From the NCBI GenBank assembly GCA_046546095.1, contig JBKGYK010000015.1, positions 1 to 49,704 of the forward strand: a stretch of DNA of 49,704 nt, given 5' to 3'. A model generated the notes under the pieces. The model saw only the letters and a list, made by a program, of their open reading frames with translations. It did not search any database and had not been told where the DNA came from. The stretch is from JAQIBY01 sp046546095 (GTDB taxonomy: Bacteria; Bacteroidota; Bacteroidia; Bacteroidales; ML635J-15). A program made the position numbers and the translations under genes. Of the stretch, positions 33,416-42,579 are shown in pieces. Every line of letters starts with the position of its first letter. Position 1 is the first letter of the stretch.

Positions 33416-35878
33416 ATGATGAGAAGATTATTTACACTTGCACTGATTGTTTTCGGCACCACTGTGGCCATGTCTCAGACGATTCAGGTTTATGACAAAA
33501 CCACAGGAAAAGCCATTCCGGATGTAGCCATCGTTAATTTCAGTGAAACCCAATCTACGCTGACAGATAAGAAAGGAGAAGCTTCTCTTGATAATTTCAA
33601 TAAGGGGGACAGCCTTTTGTTTCAGCATACCTCATATCAAAGTGTACTTCTGACCACGGAGGAAATCAAAAATTATGATTATCGTATAGCTTTGTTTCCC
33701 AGTGTCATTCAACTGGCCGAAACAGTAATTTCAGCGAACCGGTGGGAACAGAAGCGTGAAGAGGTGCCAATGAAAATCGAAGTCATCTCGCCTTCCGAAA
33801 TACAGATGATGGAAGCCCAGACCAGTGCAGACATGCTTTCAGGCACAGGTAGAGTTTTTGTTCAAAAATCACAGCTTGGTGGTGGCTCGCCGATGATTCG
33901 GGGCTTTGCCACCAATAAAGTATTGCTGGTTTATGATGGTATCCGGATGAACAATGCCATTTTCAGGCACGGAAATCTGCAGAATGTTCTTGCGATTGAT
34001 CCCAATGCGCTTGAAAGCAGTGAGGTTATTTTTGGTCCCGGCTCGGTAATTTACGGCAGCGATGCCATTGGTGGTGTAATGGATTTTCATGCTTACCGGC
34101 CCCGCTTTTCTCAAAAGGACAGTTTGCTGATTACAGGCAAGAGTATGGTACGTTACAATTCCGGTAATAACGGCAAAACAGGACACTTTCATGTAAATCT
34201 TGGCTGGGATAAATTTTCATCTCTCACAAGTATATCCTATGCGGATTACGGGAATTTGCGCATGGGTGAAACCGGTGTATCTGATGAAAGGAAACAGGAT
34301 TATCTCCGGACATCACTCGCTGACAGGCAAAACGGCGGTGATTCAGTAGTTCCCAATTATGATCCCTATGTGGCCAGGGGTTCCGGCTTTAATCAGACCC
34401 ACCTTCTGCAAAAATTTGCTTATAAGATAAATGAAAACAGCCGCCTTCAATACAATTTTTATTACAGTACCACTTCGGATATTCCCAGGTATGACAGATT
34501 GATTCAAGAGTCGGATGGGAGATTGAAATATGCAGAATGGTATTACGGCCCCCAAAGCTGGATGGCTCATTCTCTGAAATATGATACCCGTAACAAAACC
34601 ATTTTGTGGGATGATTTCAAAGTGCAGGCTTCCTATCAGGATTATCAGGAAAGCCGGCACGATCGCAAAGCAAATTCTGACTGGCTCAGGCATCGCAGTG
34701 AGAATGTGCGGATAGCCAGCATAAATGCAGATGCCTTTAAAGCCCTTGACAGCCGGAACGCCATTTTTTACGGCATTGAAGGCAGCATGAGTAAGGTTTT
34801 TTCAGATGCTCACAGGGAAAACATTGTCAATGCCGAAGAAGAGGTCATTGCCAGCCGCTATCCTGACAATTCAGACTATTCCGGTGCTGCCCTGTATGCA
34901 AGCTACCGGCATTTATTGGGTTCAGACCTTGCATTCACTACCGGAGCCCGCTTAAATGCAGTTTATGCCTTCTCACCTTTTTCCGGCAGATTTTATGATT
35001 TCCCCTTCTCAACAATAAAGATGAATACCATTTCGCCCAATGCCATGGCCGGACTAAGCTGGAACCCACAGCCTGATCTTCGTATTACGGCAAATCTGAG
35101 TACCGGCTTCAGGGCACCAAACATTGATGATATCGGCAAAGTTTTTGATTCGGAACCTGGTAATGTGGTAGTTCCCAACGATGATTTACAACCCGAATAT
35201 GCATACAATGCAGATCTGAATATCAGCAAAACCTTTGGTGATATTGTACGCCTGGAAGCCGGAGGATTTTACACCATACTCACCAATGCAATGGTAAGGG
35301 ACAATTACACTTTCAATGGCAGGGACAGTATCATATATGACGGGGAAATGTCAAGAGTACAGGCCATTCAGAATATTGGCAGGGTAAATGTCTATGGATT
35401 CAATGCCGGTATTTTTGCAGATCTTTTTAAAAACATCACACTTAAGTCTTTACTCACAATAATCCATGGTGAAGATCAGGATGGCAACCCATACCGGCAT
35501 GTTCCGCCCACGTATGGGAGCACACATCTGATGTACAGGGCAGGACAAATAAGTGCGGATTTGTATGCCTCATACAACGGAGAAATTTCACCGGGAATGC
35601 TAAGTCCTGAAGAACACGGCAAAAATTACATGTACACCACTGACCCCCAATATGCTGCTGCTCAGGAGCAGTTACCTCCTGACGAGCGATTCAATCCTGA
35701 CGGACTGTACTCACCTGCATGGATCACATTGAATCTCAAAATTGCCTATGCACTGAACGAAAGTCTGGTATTTACGGCAGGTGTTGAAAATATTGCAGAT
35801 CAGCTTTACCGGCCATATTCATCAGGAATTCCTGCCATGGGCAGAAGTTTCATATTATCTTTGCGTGGCAGTTTTTAA
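33416..35878 (+). CDS. TonB-dependent outer-membrane receptor, heme-receptor-like
   Basis: This 820-residue outer-membrane receptor has a signal peptide (1-21, ending AMSQ), a carboxypeptidase-regulatory-like domain (about 22-95), a plug (about 100-225) with RGFATNKVLLVYDGIRMNNAIF and FGPGSVIYGSDAIGGVM, and a beta-barrel ending in LSLRGSF with the terminal Phe needed for insertion. The plug resembles heme or siderophore receptors of Bacteroidota, but the substrate is not proven. There is no SusD partner, so it is not a glycan SusC. The mltD-like gene follows by 3 bases. Two ATG codons (33416, 33419) are possible starts. Confidence 0.93.
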   Translation: MMRRLFTLALIVFGTTVAMSQTIQVYDKTTGKAIPDVAIVNFSETQSTLTDKKGEASLDNFNKGDSLLFQHTSYQSVLLTTEEIKNYDYRIALFPSVIQLAETVISANRWEQKREEVPMKIEVISPSEIQMMEAQTSADMLSGTGRVFVQKSQLGGGSPMIRGFATNKVLLVYDGIRMNNAIFRHGNLQNVLAIDPNALESSEVIFGPGSVIYGSDAIGGVMDFHAYRPRFSQKDSLLITGKSMVRYNSGNNGKTGHFHVNLGWDKFSSLTSISYADYGNLRMGETGVSDERKQDYLRTSLADRQNGGDSVVPNYDPYVARGSGFNQTHLLQKFAYKINENSRLQYNFYYSTTSDIPRYDRLIQESDGRLKYAEWYYGPQSWMAHSLKYDTRNKTILWDDFKVQASYQDYQESRHDRKANSDWLRHRSENVRIASINADAFKALDSRNAIFYGIEGSMSKVFSDAHRENIVNAEEEVIASRYPDNSDYSGAALYASYRHLLGSDLAFTTGARLNAVYAFSPFSGRFYDFPFSTIKMNTISPNAMAGLSWNPQPDLRITANLSTGFRAPNIDDIGKVFDSEPGNVVVPNDDLQPEYAYNADLNISKTFGDIVRLEAGGFYTILTNAMVRDNYTFNGRDSIIYDGEMSRVQAIQNIGRVNVYGFNAGIFADLFKNITLKSLLTIIHGEDQDGNPYRHVPPTYGSTHLMYRAGQISADLYASYNGEISPGMLSPEEHGKNYMYTTDPQYAAAQEQLPPDERFNPDGLYSPAWITLNLKIAYALNESLVFTAGVENIADQLYRPYSSGIPAMGRSFILSLRGSF

Positions 35879-35881
35879 TTT

Positions 35882-37165
35882 ATGATCAAACAGATGCACA
35901 AGTTTACAAGGCTTTTACCAATACTCCTGATTCTTTCGGTTTTTCTGATGTCCTTTGATCTGACTGACGGGGAAAATGAGACACAGGGCGAAGGGGAGAA
36001 TACGCGGACCATCCGTGAACACAAAGGGAAACATCTCGGCATCATGAGTTATCTGACCTGCGCCATGTATGATTCACTGATTGTTGCAGGCATACCGGCG
36101 GACAATGAGCATCCTGGCTTTAGCGCAGAAGAGGCAGCCAACAATGATTCACTGATTAAGGCTCGTTTACGCTATTTATCAGAATCCACCGAAATCCCGC
36201 TTGAATATCATCCTTCAGTCAAAGATTACATTAAGAAATATGCCATTGAAAATCCGGAAAAAATTTCTGCCATACTGGGGAGAAAAGCTTATTATTATCC
36301 CATATTCAGCCATTACCTGAATGTTCATAATCTGCCACCGGAACTCAGCCATCTTGCATCTGTAGAATCGGCACTTGATCCCAATGCAGTTTCTCCAAGT
36401 GGTGCGGTAGGTCTGTGGCAGTTTTTGCCTGGTTCTGCCGGGCTGTTTGATTTGCGCATGGACGCCTGGATTGATGAAAGGCGCGATGTTCACAAATCAA
36501 CCCTGGCAGCTTGTGAATACATTTCTTATTTATACAGGATTTTTAACGACTGGCATCTTGCCCTGGCAGCATACAATGGGGGCCCGGGAGCTGTGGAGAA
36601 AGCCATTGCAAGGGCAGGAGAAAAAACAAATTACTGGGATATAAGACCCGAAATGAGTGCACAAATGAAAATATACGTGCCGGCTTTTATTGCCATGAAT
36701 TATGTACTTGCTTATCATCAGGATTTTGGTATTGAAGCGGCGGTTCCTTTGATGCATTATCATCAGACAGATACAATACACGTAAAAGAAAAAATTTTCC
36801 TTGACAAGGTAGCAGAGGAGATAAATACCGATCCTGCGATACTTACAGCACTGAATCCCGTTTACAGGCAAAAAATCATACCCAAAAACAGTCATGGTTA
36901 TCCATTAATACTGCCTCGAACCGGGGTCATCGCGTTTATTCTTAAAAAACAGGAAATTGCCGGCATCAAACCAGCAATGCTATCCGGTAAAGAAAAAAGC
37001 AAAACCAAAATAACGGAATACCAGGTTAAACGGGGTGATTCCCTTCATAAAATTGCCATCAGATTCAACTGTACAATAGAGGAGATCAGGCAATGGAATA
37101 ATTTATCCAGGCAGGATATGCTCCGGTATGATCAGATGCTGATATTGTACGAGAGTGAAGAGTAG
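35882..37165 (+). CDS. mltD: Membrane-bound lytic transglycosylase (MltD-like) with LysM
   Basis: Lytic transglycosylases cleave the glycan strands of peptidoglycan. The 427-residue product has an N-terminal hydrophobic signal (about 9-26), the SLT domain (about 140-270) with catalytic Glu162 in HLASVESALDP, GAVGLWQFLPG and ALAAYNGGPGAV, and a C-terminal LysM peptidoglycan-binding domain (about 380-424, YQVKRGDSLHKIA). It lacks a clear lipobox Cys. It begins 3 bases after the TonB receptor gene, so the two are cotranscribed. The gene is probably used for wall remodelling needed for outer-membrane assembly, which is inference. Confidence 0.94.
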   Translation: MIKQMHKFTRLLPILLILSVFLMSFDLTDGENETQGEGENTRTIREHKGKHLGIMSYLTCAMYDSLIVAGIPADNEHPGFSAEEAANNDSLIKARLRYLSESTEIPLEYHPSVKDYIKKYAIENPEKISAILGRKAYYYPIFSHYLNVHNLPPELSHLASVESALDPNAVSPSGAVGLWQFLPGSAGLFDLRMDAWIDERRDVHKSTLAACEYISYLYRIFNDWHLALAAYNGGPGAVEKAIARAGEKTNYWDIRPEMSAQMKIYVPAFIAMNYVLAYHQDFGIEAAVPLMHYHQTDTIHVKEKIFLDKVAEEINTDPAILTALNPVYRQKIIPKNSHGYPLILPRTGVIAFILKKQEIAGIKPAMLSGKEKSKTKITEYQVKRGDSLHKIAIRFNCTIEEIRQWNNLSRQDMLRYDQMLILYESEE

Positions 37166-37572
37166 GCAGATTGTTCTGCACTCTTGGAATGACATGGGTT
37201 TGTTAAAGCAAGTTTATTTGACTTTGATGTCCAGTCAGAAGAGATAGGAAGAAAAAAGCCTTCAACCGGACAGCAGCGCAGCGTGAATTCATTAATCCCA
37301 TTTAATTTTTCTTCTTTATCACAAACATAAAAGCAATGGGACACCCAAAACAAATTAGCTTAATTTGCAGGTAATGTGGTATGTATGATTTTCACTAAAA
37401 AAAGTGCGGAACTCAGGAAATAAATTCAGAAGACGTAATCATTAAAAATCACAAATTATTCAAAGCTTATTACGAATATGAACATAAGTCAATTGTAATA
37501 TTAAAGCATGTGATTTTGGACATGAAATGTCTAAGCGATAATTATTAATTTATTGGTTTAGTAAAACTATCC
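37166..37572. other. Intergenic region with no recognised gene
   Basis: This 407-base spacer lies between the convergent mltD and ybeY genes. It is AT-rich. The only longer frame is on the minus strand at 37132-37353 and does not resemble a protein. No tRNA, clear terminator or repeat was seen. A decayed gene cannot be excluded. Confidence 0.4.
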
Positions 37573-37998
37573 TTATAGCATTCCAGCCTTTTCCAGGTAA
37601 TGATTCTCTTTGCTGCGCATAAGTTTTTTTTCCTCTTGGGTGGTGTCCTTGTATCCGCACAGATGCAAAATGCCGTGTACCATTACGCGGTGCAATTCCT
37701 GTGTAAAACTTACATTAAAAGCCTTTGCGTTTTCCGCAATGCGGTCGGTGCTGATGAATAAATCACCGGCAATGGTATTGTCTTCACTGTAATCAAAAGT
37801 AACAATGTCGGTATAATTGTGATGGTCAAGGTATTTTTTGTTGATGTCAAGCAGGTAATCATCTGAGCAGAAGATAATGTTGCAGTCGCCGGTTTCTTTA
37901 TTTTCCGAATTGGCGGTTTTTTCAAGCCACATTGCTGTTTTAGCCTGGTTAATATCGGGCATGCCGGTGCTTTCGCTAAAGAACTGTATGCTGCTCAT
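37573..37998 (-). CDS. ybeY: rRNA maturation RNase YbeY
   Basis: YbeY is a metal-dependent endoribonuclease for 16S rRNA maturation and ribosome quality control. The 141-residue product has the family core HGILHLCGYKD: His108 and His112 are in place, but the third ligand of the H-x3-H-x5-H motif is Asp118. This variant is, as I recall, usual in Bacteroidota and need not mean loss of function. The start overlaps the DUF4175 stop by one base (TAATG), so it is coupled to that gene. It is the last gene of the seven-gene minus-strand run. Confidence 0.93.
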   Translation of the reverse strand: MSSIQFFSESTGMPDINQAKTAMWLEKTANSENKETGDCNIIFCSDDYLLDINKKYLDHHNYTDIVTFDYSEDNTIAGDLFISTDRIAENAKAFNVSFTQELHRVMVHGILHLCGYKDTTQEEKKLMRSKENHYLEKAGML

Positions 37999-40900
37999 TA
38001 GTTACTGATTTTTAGGAGGTACTCTTTGTATTTTTCTTTGTAAAATCGTGTCATTTTCAGGCGTGAGAATTCCAGCAATTCGTTGAAGGATTCTTTTTCT
38101 GCTGCCTCCCGGAATGCTTCTTCCGGATTGGAGATTTTCTGATGCCGTGCTTCTTCAGATTTGCGCTGTTTGTCAATTTCACGCTCAAATTCGCTATTTT
38201 CGGCCTCAAGCATACGGGTGAGTATCTGTTCCTGCCGCTTGAGTAAATCAGGTGTAATATTTCGATTAATCAATTCATTTTTGCTGTCTTCAAGCATCCG
38301 TTTAATTTCCTGCAGCATTTTTGCTGATTCCGGGCTGATGTTTTGTTCCGACATAATGTCATTGAGCATTTGTTGCATAATTTCCTGCTCGGCCATCATT
38401 TTGGAAATCTGCTTGCTCATTTCTTTTTGGCCTTTACCTCCGGACTTTTGACCTGGTTTCTGGCCGTTTTTCATCATATCCAGCATCTCCTGCATTTGCT
38501 TCTTGAGATTTTGTTGTCGCTGCCGCATTTCACCCATCTTTGGTTGGCCTTTTCCGTTTTTCTTTTTACAGGAGCTGTTGGAGTTGGCCATTGAGTTCAT
38601 TTGCTGTTGCATCTGATCGAGTGCTTCTGATAACAAGAGTGCAAGATTGTTGGCATGCGTCATTACGTTTTGTTGTGCGGTGCGTGCGCGATAAAGGCGG
38701 TTGTCCTCAACTTCATCCATAACATCTTCCAGTTCTTTTCGTATGGATTTTTGTTCTTTACGCATAATGCCGCCAATTTGGGGTACACGTGAGCCGAGGG
38801 CTGTCAGAGAATCGTTGATCATCTGGTAAGATTTGCGAACCTTGCCCTGCTCAATGATGATTTCTTTAAAACGAGGGTCCCTGCTGTTTATGTTGGAGAA
38901 TTTCTCTATTAGGTCTTCCTGGTCAAAAGAAAATTGTATCAGATTATCAAGCAATTGTTTCAGGTCTTCCATGTTTTCGCTTGCCGATTCCATCATGGCC
39001 TGTTCCATCATGCTTTGCATGTCTTTGCTGAGCTGTTTCATTTGCTCCGAGCTGTTTTGCTGGTGTTCTGAGGCTTTGTTTTCCTTTTTCTGATCAAGCT
39101 TATCGCCGGCTTTTTGCATCTCCTGCTGTATCTGCTCAAATTGCTCATCGAAATTTTCCATGTCCAGAGGTTCTTTCAGCCCTTCATTTTTTTCCATGGT
39201 TTTTTCAAATTCTTCTTTGAGCTCCTCAAGCTCTTTCTGGTCTTCAGTCTGTTCTTCCTGCAGCTCTTCAGGTGATGCTTCTTTGTTTTTGGTTTTTTCA
39301 CTCAGTTTTTCATGTTCTTCGCCGAGTTTTTGCAGCTCATCTATGGTGTTTTCCATGCGCTGCTCCACTTCCGTGCGTTTCAGCATTTCCAGGTTGTTAT
39401 CCAGCTGTTTGTTGAGGTCTTCGTAAGACATGTCAAGCTCTTCCATCAGCTCATTCATCTCATCGGTCTGATTGTTTTTCATCAACTCGTTGAGTTCTTC
39501 AAGCATCTCTTTCATCTCCTCATCCATGAGCTCTTCCATGAGTTTTTCTACCTGCTCCTGCTTTTGCCGAATATCCTCCCTGTTCTGGCTGTAGGAGTCC
39601 ATCATCTGATTGCGCTGCTTGTTTTGTTCACGCATGTCTTGCATTATGTTTTCCAGGCTGTTTTGCTTCTCATTGATTTTCTCCATACTTTGTTTGCGCT
39701 CCCAGTCACTCATGTTTTTATCAATGAGTTTGCGCTGAAGGTCTTTGACATCTTTTTGCAGGGATTCACTCAGCTTTTGGGCTTCTTTGTTTTTATCATC
39801 TATGGCCTGATTGGTTTCTTCGTTGAGCTTATTAAGTTCATCACTTCCGGGAAAGCGGAATTCGTTTATATTGCTGCGGCTGGTTTTGCTTCCGTGGATG
39901 GCATCATTATCCCCAACTTCAAAATAGTATTTTACTGAACTTGACTCTGTATCTGCAAACCGGCTGAAATCTCTGGCGAAATAAAATTCCTGGGGAGAAA
40001 GGTTGGCATTGAATTCTACCGGAACACTTTTGAGTGAATCGGGATCATCCCAGGCATTGTACATAAAATTCAGGGATTTGAAACCATAGTCATCGCTGAT
40101 TACGCCGTTAAAATAAAAAATATTCAGGTCGCTGCTGTCACGTTTTTGTTCTACATTGATGGAAGGATACATATCCGGTATGACATGTATGCTGTACTGC
40201 AGGGGGTTATCATTGGTGAAATGTTCATTTGACATGCTTACAGTGTAGCCTGTGCTTCTGAGCAAACTGGTATCGGCAGTGAAAAACACATCTTTGCGTT
40301 CAGCCACAAGTTTTGATGAATCTGAAAAAATCAGTTCTGTTCTTTCTGTTGATCTGGTATTGAAAGCCCATTCAATTTCAGAACCTGCAGGTACGCTTAA
40401 ATCACCCTGGTTTTTTAGCTCCTGTGTCGGCTCACCGGTATAGTCCGGAGGATTGATTTTAACCCTGAAATCGTTTAGTGCCGGAGCAGGCAGAACATTG
40501 ATGCGATATTGATCTGAAATGACATCAGAAGATTCAAAATGTATGTTCAGCGGGTTGTTGATGTTGCGGAAGGTATGAACAAATTTGTTGGGATCGGTTT
40601 TTTTCATCAGCAAATGATTGCCGCCAAAATGAACCCATACTTTATCCGGCAGATTATTGCCTTTGGTGCTAACGGTTATTTCCACGTCGCCTCCTTTTTT
40701 TACTGCAAGGTTTTTGTTTTCCAGTACAAATTCAAATGGTGGTGGCATGACAAATTCCTGACGGTGTTTGACAAGTCTTTGGGTACCTTCGCTCAGGGCT
40801 GATGGCCAGAAAAATAAAACCAGGAGAATGATTATGATCGGAGGCACCAGGTATTTTGCTGCCGTCAGGCTTTTTTTCCATGGCAGGGCAGACAAAAACG

Positions 40901-41330
40901 GCAGTGGTTTTAGCTTTTCTGTTTTTTGTGTTACTGATGCCATAATTAAATCGCGGGATTCGGGTGACATTTCTGCCATTTCAGCAAGCTCAAGGCTGTT
41001 TTCCAAGGTATCCTGCATCTGTGGGAAGTGTTGGCGCAGGATGCGGGAGGCATCCCGGTAACTGATGTGCTTACCGATTTTCAGAAATCCCAGCAATGGC
41101 CGGATGATAAACCAGAACAGAACACCGGCCAGCAAAAGTACGGATGCATAAAAAATAATGGTGCGGGCTGTTGTTCCCAGATGCCCAAAATATTCGACAA
41201 TGGTGATCAGTAAAAAATATGAACCGGTAAGAGCGACAGCAAGAATTGCCCCCCTGAGTATCTGGTTCAGGTAATAGCGCCGGATGAATGCATCCAGCTT
41301 GGATATGAGTATGTTGAAATCAGTATTCAT
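37998..41330 (-). CDS. DUF4175 family large membrane coiled-coil protein
   Basis: This 1110-residue protein has three hydrophobic segments near the N-terminus (about 22-45, 53-78 and 153-172), a middle region of beta-rich domains (about 190-500), and a very long charged region (about 500-1060) rich in Gln, Glu, Lys and Met, predicted by composition to form coiled coils. It matches the Bacteroidota DUF4175 family. Its function is unknown, and no catalytic motif is visible. It sits between the EnvC-like protein and ybeY (16-base gap, one-base overlap). The topology suggests an inner-membrane anchor with a long periplasmic rod. Confidence 0.88.
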   Translation of the reverse strand: MNTDFNILISKLDAFIRRYYLNQILRGAILAVALTGSYFLLITIVEYFGHLGTTARTIIFYASVLLLAGVLFWFIIRPLLGFLKIGKHISYRDASRILRQHFPQMQDTLENSLELAEMAEMSPESRDLIMASVTQKTEKLKPLPFLSALPWKKSLTAAKYLVPPIIIILLVLFFWPSALSEGTQRLVKHRQEFVMPPPFEFVLENKNLAVKKGGDVEITVSTKGNNLPDKVWVHFGGNHLLMKKTDPNKFVHTFRNINNPLNIHFESSDVISDQYRINVLPAPALNDFRVKINPPDYTGEPTQELKNQGDLSVPAGSEIEWAFNTRSTERTELIFSDSSKLVAERKDVFFTADTSLLRSTGYTVSMSNEHFTNDNPLQYSIHVIPDMYPSINVEQKRDSSDLNIFYFNGVISDDYGFKSLNFMYNAWDDPDSLKSVPVEFNANLSPQEFYFARDFSRFADTESSSVKYYFEVGDNDAIHGSKTSRSNINEFRFPGSDELNKLNEETNQAIDDKNKEAQKLSESLQKDVKDLQRKLIDKNMSDWERKQSMEKINEKQNSLENIMQDMREQNKQRNQMMDSYSQNREDIRQKQEQVEKLMEELMDEEMKEMLEELNELMKNNQTDEMNELMEELDMSYEDLNKQLDNNLEMLKRTEVEQRMENTIDELQKLGEEHEKLSEKTKNKEASPEELQEEQTEDQKELEELKEEFEKTMEKNEGLKEPLDMENFDEQFEQIQQEMQKAGDKLDQKKENKASEHQQNSSEQMKQLSKDMQSMMEQAMMESASENMEDLKQLLDNLIQFSFDQEDLIEKFSNINSRDPRFKEIIIEQGKVRKSYQMINDSLTALGSRVPQIGGIMRKEQKSIRKELEDVMDEVEDNRLYRARTAQQNVMTHANNLALLLSEALDQMQQQMNSMANSNSSCKKKNGKGQPKMGEMRQRQQNLKKQMQEMLDMMKNGQKPGQKSGGKGQKEMSKQISKMMAEQEIMQQMLNDIMSEQNISPESAKMLQEIKRMLEDSKNELINRNITPDLLKRQEQILTRMLEAENSEFEREIDKQRKSEEARHQKISNPEEAFREAAEKESFNELLEFSRLKMTRFYKEKYKEYLLKISN

Positions 41331-41346
41331 GATTAATTATAACGAA

Positions 41347-42546
41347 CTATTTGGCCAGCCATTGTTCTGGATTGAGTTTCTTTTGACCATACCAGATTTC
41401 AAAATGCAGGATGGTTTCATTCTCCTCAGTATCCGTGTGAACAGTTCCAATGTTTTGTTTTGCAGATACTTTGTCCCCTTCAGAAACATAAACCGAGCTC
41501 AGATGAGTGTAGGTGGTAAGGTAGGAGCCATGCCGGATGATGACGGCATTTTGATAGCCCGGGACCTTGAACACTTTTCTTACTTCCCCATCGAAAATAC
41601 TGCGGATAGCGCTTCCTTTCGTGGTAGCAATATCTACTCCGTTGTTATTAACCTGTACACCTTTGATTATCGGGTGGGCGTGTTTTCCGAACTTGCTTGT
41701 AATAACACCACTGACCACAGGCCAGGGCAGACGGCCTTTGTTGTTGCCAAAATTGGTAGAAATGAGTTCTTCTTCCGGTGTTAGTGTATAACCGCTGCCT
41801 GCATTGCGCTTGGCCTCGGCGGCAATGAGTTTTTCAATTTCTTTCTGTAGCTTGTCAGCGCGTTCCTTTTGGGCCTGAAGCTTTTGTTTGAGTTCTGCTT
41901 CCTTGCCTTTAAGAGACTCAAAAATGGAATTTTGTTCCTGTTTTTCTCGTTTTAACTTTTCTTCTTCAGATTCGAATTCATTTAGCAAAGCCAGCTTTTC
42001 CGCTCTGGCCTTCTGAAGTTTTTCATTTTGTAATTCTATGTCTTCCTGGGTTTCCCGGATAACCTCAGCTTGTTTGCGCCGGTATTCTGCAATCTCTTTC
42101 AGATAAGCAAGGCGTTTGTAGGCCTGATTAAAATCATCTGCTGATATGACAAACAACAGCCGGTTGGTAGCATCTTTTGTTTTATAAGCATATATGACCA
42201 GCCTGGCATATTGTTCTTTCAGGTCTTTCAGGTCTTTTTCCAATGATGCAATGTTTTCTTCGTTGTCATTGATACGCTGCTCAATCTCCTGTTTTTCTGC
42301 TGCTATGTTTTGAATCACTTCCTTTCTGGATTCTATTTGCTTACTGAGGAGTTGAAGATTGCTGAATGTTTTTTCTCTGCCTTCCCTGGTTTCATTAATG
42401 AGTTTATTGGTGAGCTGAATTTGCTTTTGCGCCTGTGCTTTTTTCTTTTCAAGATCACTGCGGTCCTGAGCATACAATTGCAGAGACAACATGCAAAAGA
42501 TTGCAAGCAACAGAGGTGTTATGATAAGATTTTTGAGATTCAACAT
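41347..42546 (-). CDS. EnvC-like murein hydrolase activator, degenerate LytM domain
   Basis: The 399-residue protein has a signal peptide (1-26, LYAQ), a coiled coil (about 28-245) and a LytM/M23 domain (about 275-397). The M23 zinc site is only partly kept: the first His of HxGxD is Asn301, Asp305 is present, His348 in YTHLS is present, and of the HxH pair Ile379 replaces the first while His381 remains. This resembles EnvC, whose LytM domain lacks enzymatic activity and activates amidases. The role is thus inferred as an amidase activator at division. It lies 33 bases after the DUF4292 gene and 16 before DUF4175. Confidence 0.9.
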   Translation of the reverse strand: MLNLKNLIITPLLLAIFCMLSLQLYAQDRSDLEKKKAQAQKQIQLTNKLINETREGREKTFSNLQLLSKQIESRKEVIQNIAAEKQEIEQRINDNEENIASLEKDLKDLKEQYARLVIYAYKTKDATNRLLFVISADDFNQAYKRLAYLKEIAEYRRKQAEVIRETQEDIELQNEKLQKARAEKLALLNEFESEEEKLKREKQEQNSIFESLKGKEAELKQKLQAQKERADKLQKEIEKLIAAEAKRNAGSGYTLTPEEELISTNFGNNKGRLPWPVVSGVITSKFGKHAHPIIKGVQVNNNGVDIATTKGSAIRSIFDGEVRKVFKVPGYQNAVIIRHGSYLTTYTHLSSVYVSEGDKVSAKQNIGTVHTDTEENETILHFEIWYGQKKLNPEQWLAK

Positions 42547-42579
42547 ATATGATGTCTTGGTAATGTACGAAAATACAAA

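Noticed and set aside
37132..37353. 73-residue frame between mltD and ybeY
   Set aside because: It overlaps the mltD end, has no domain pattern and looks random.
39312..39938. 208-residue plus-strand frame inside DUF4175
   Set aside because: It is the Leu/Phe/His-rich mirror of a Glu/Lys/Gln coiled coil, a typical shadow.
41347..42546. Annotation as an active M23 endopeptidase
   Set aside because: The HxGxD His and the first HxH His are replaced, so an activator role fits better.
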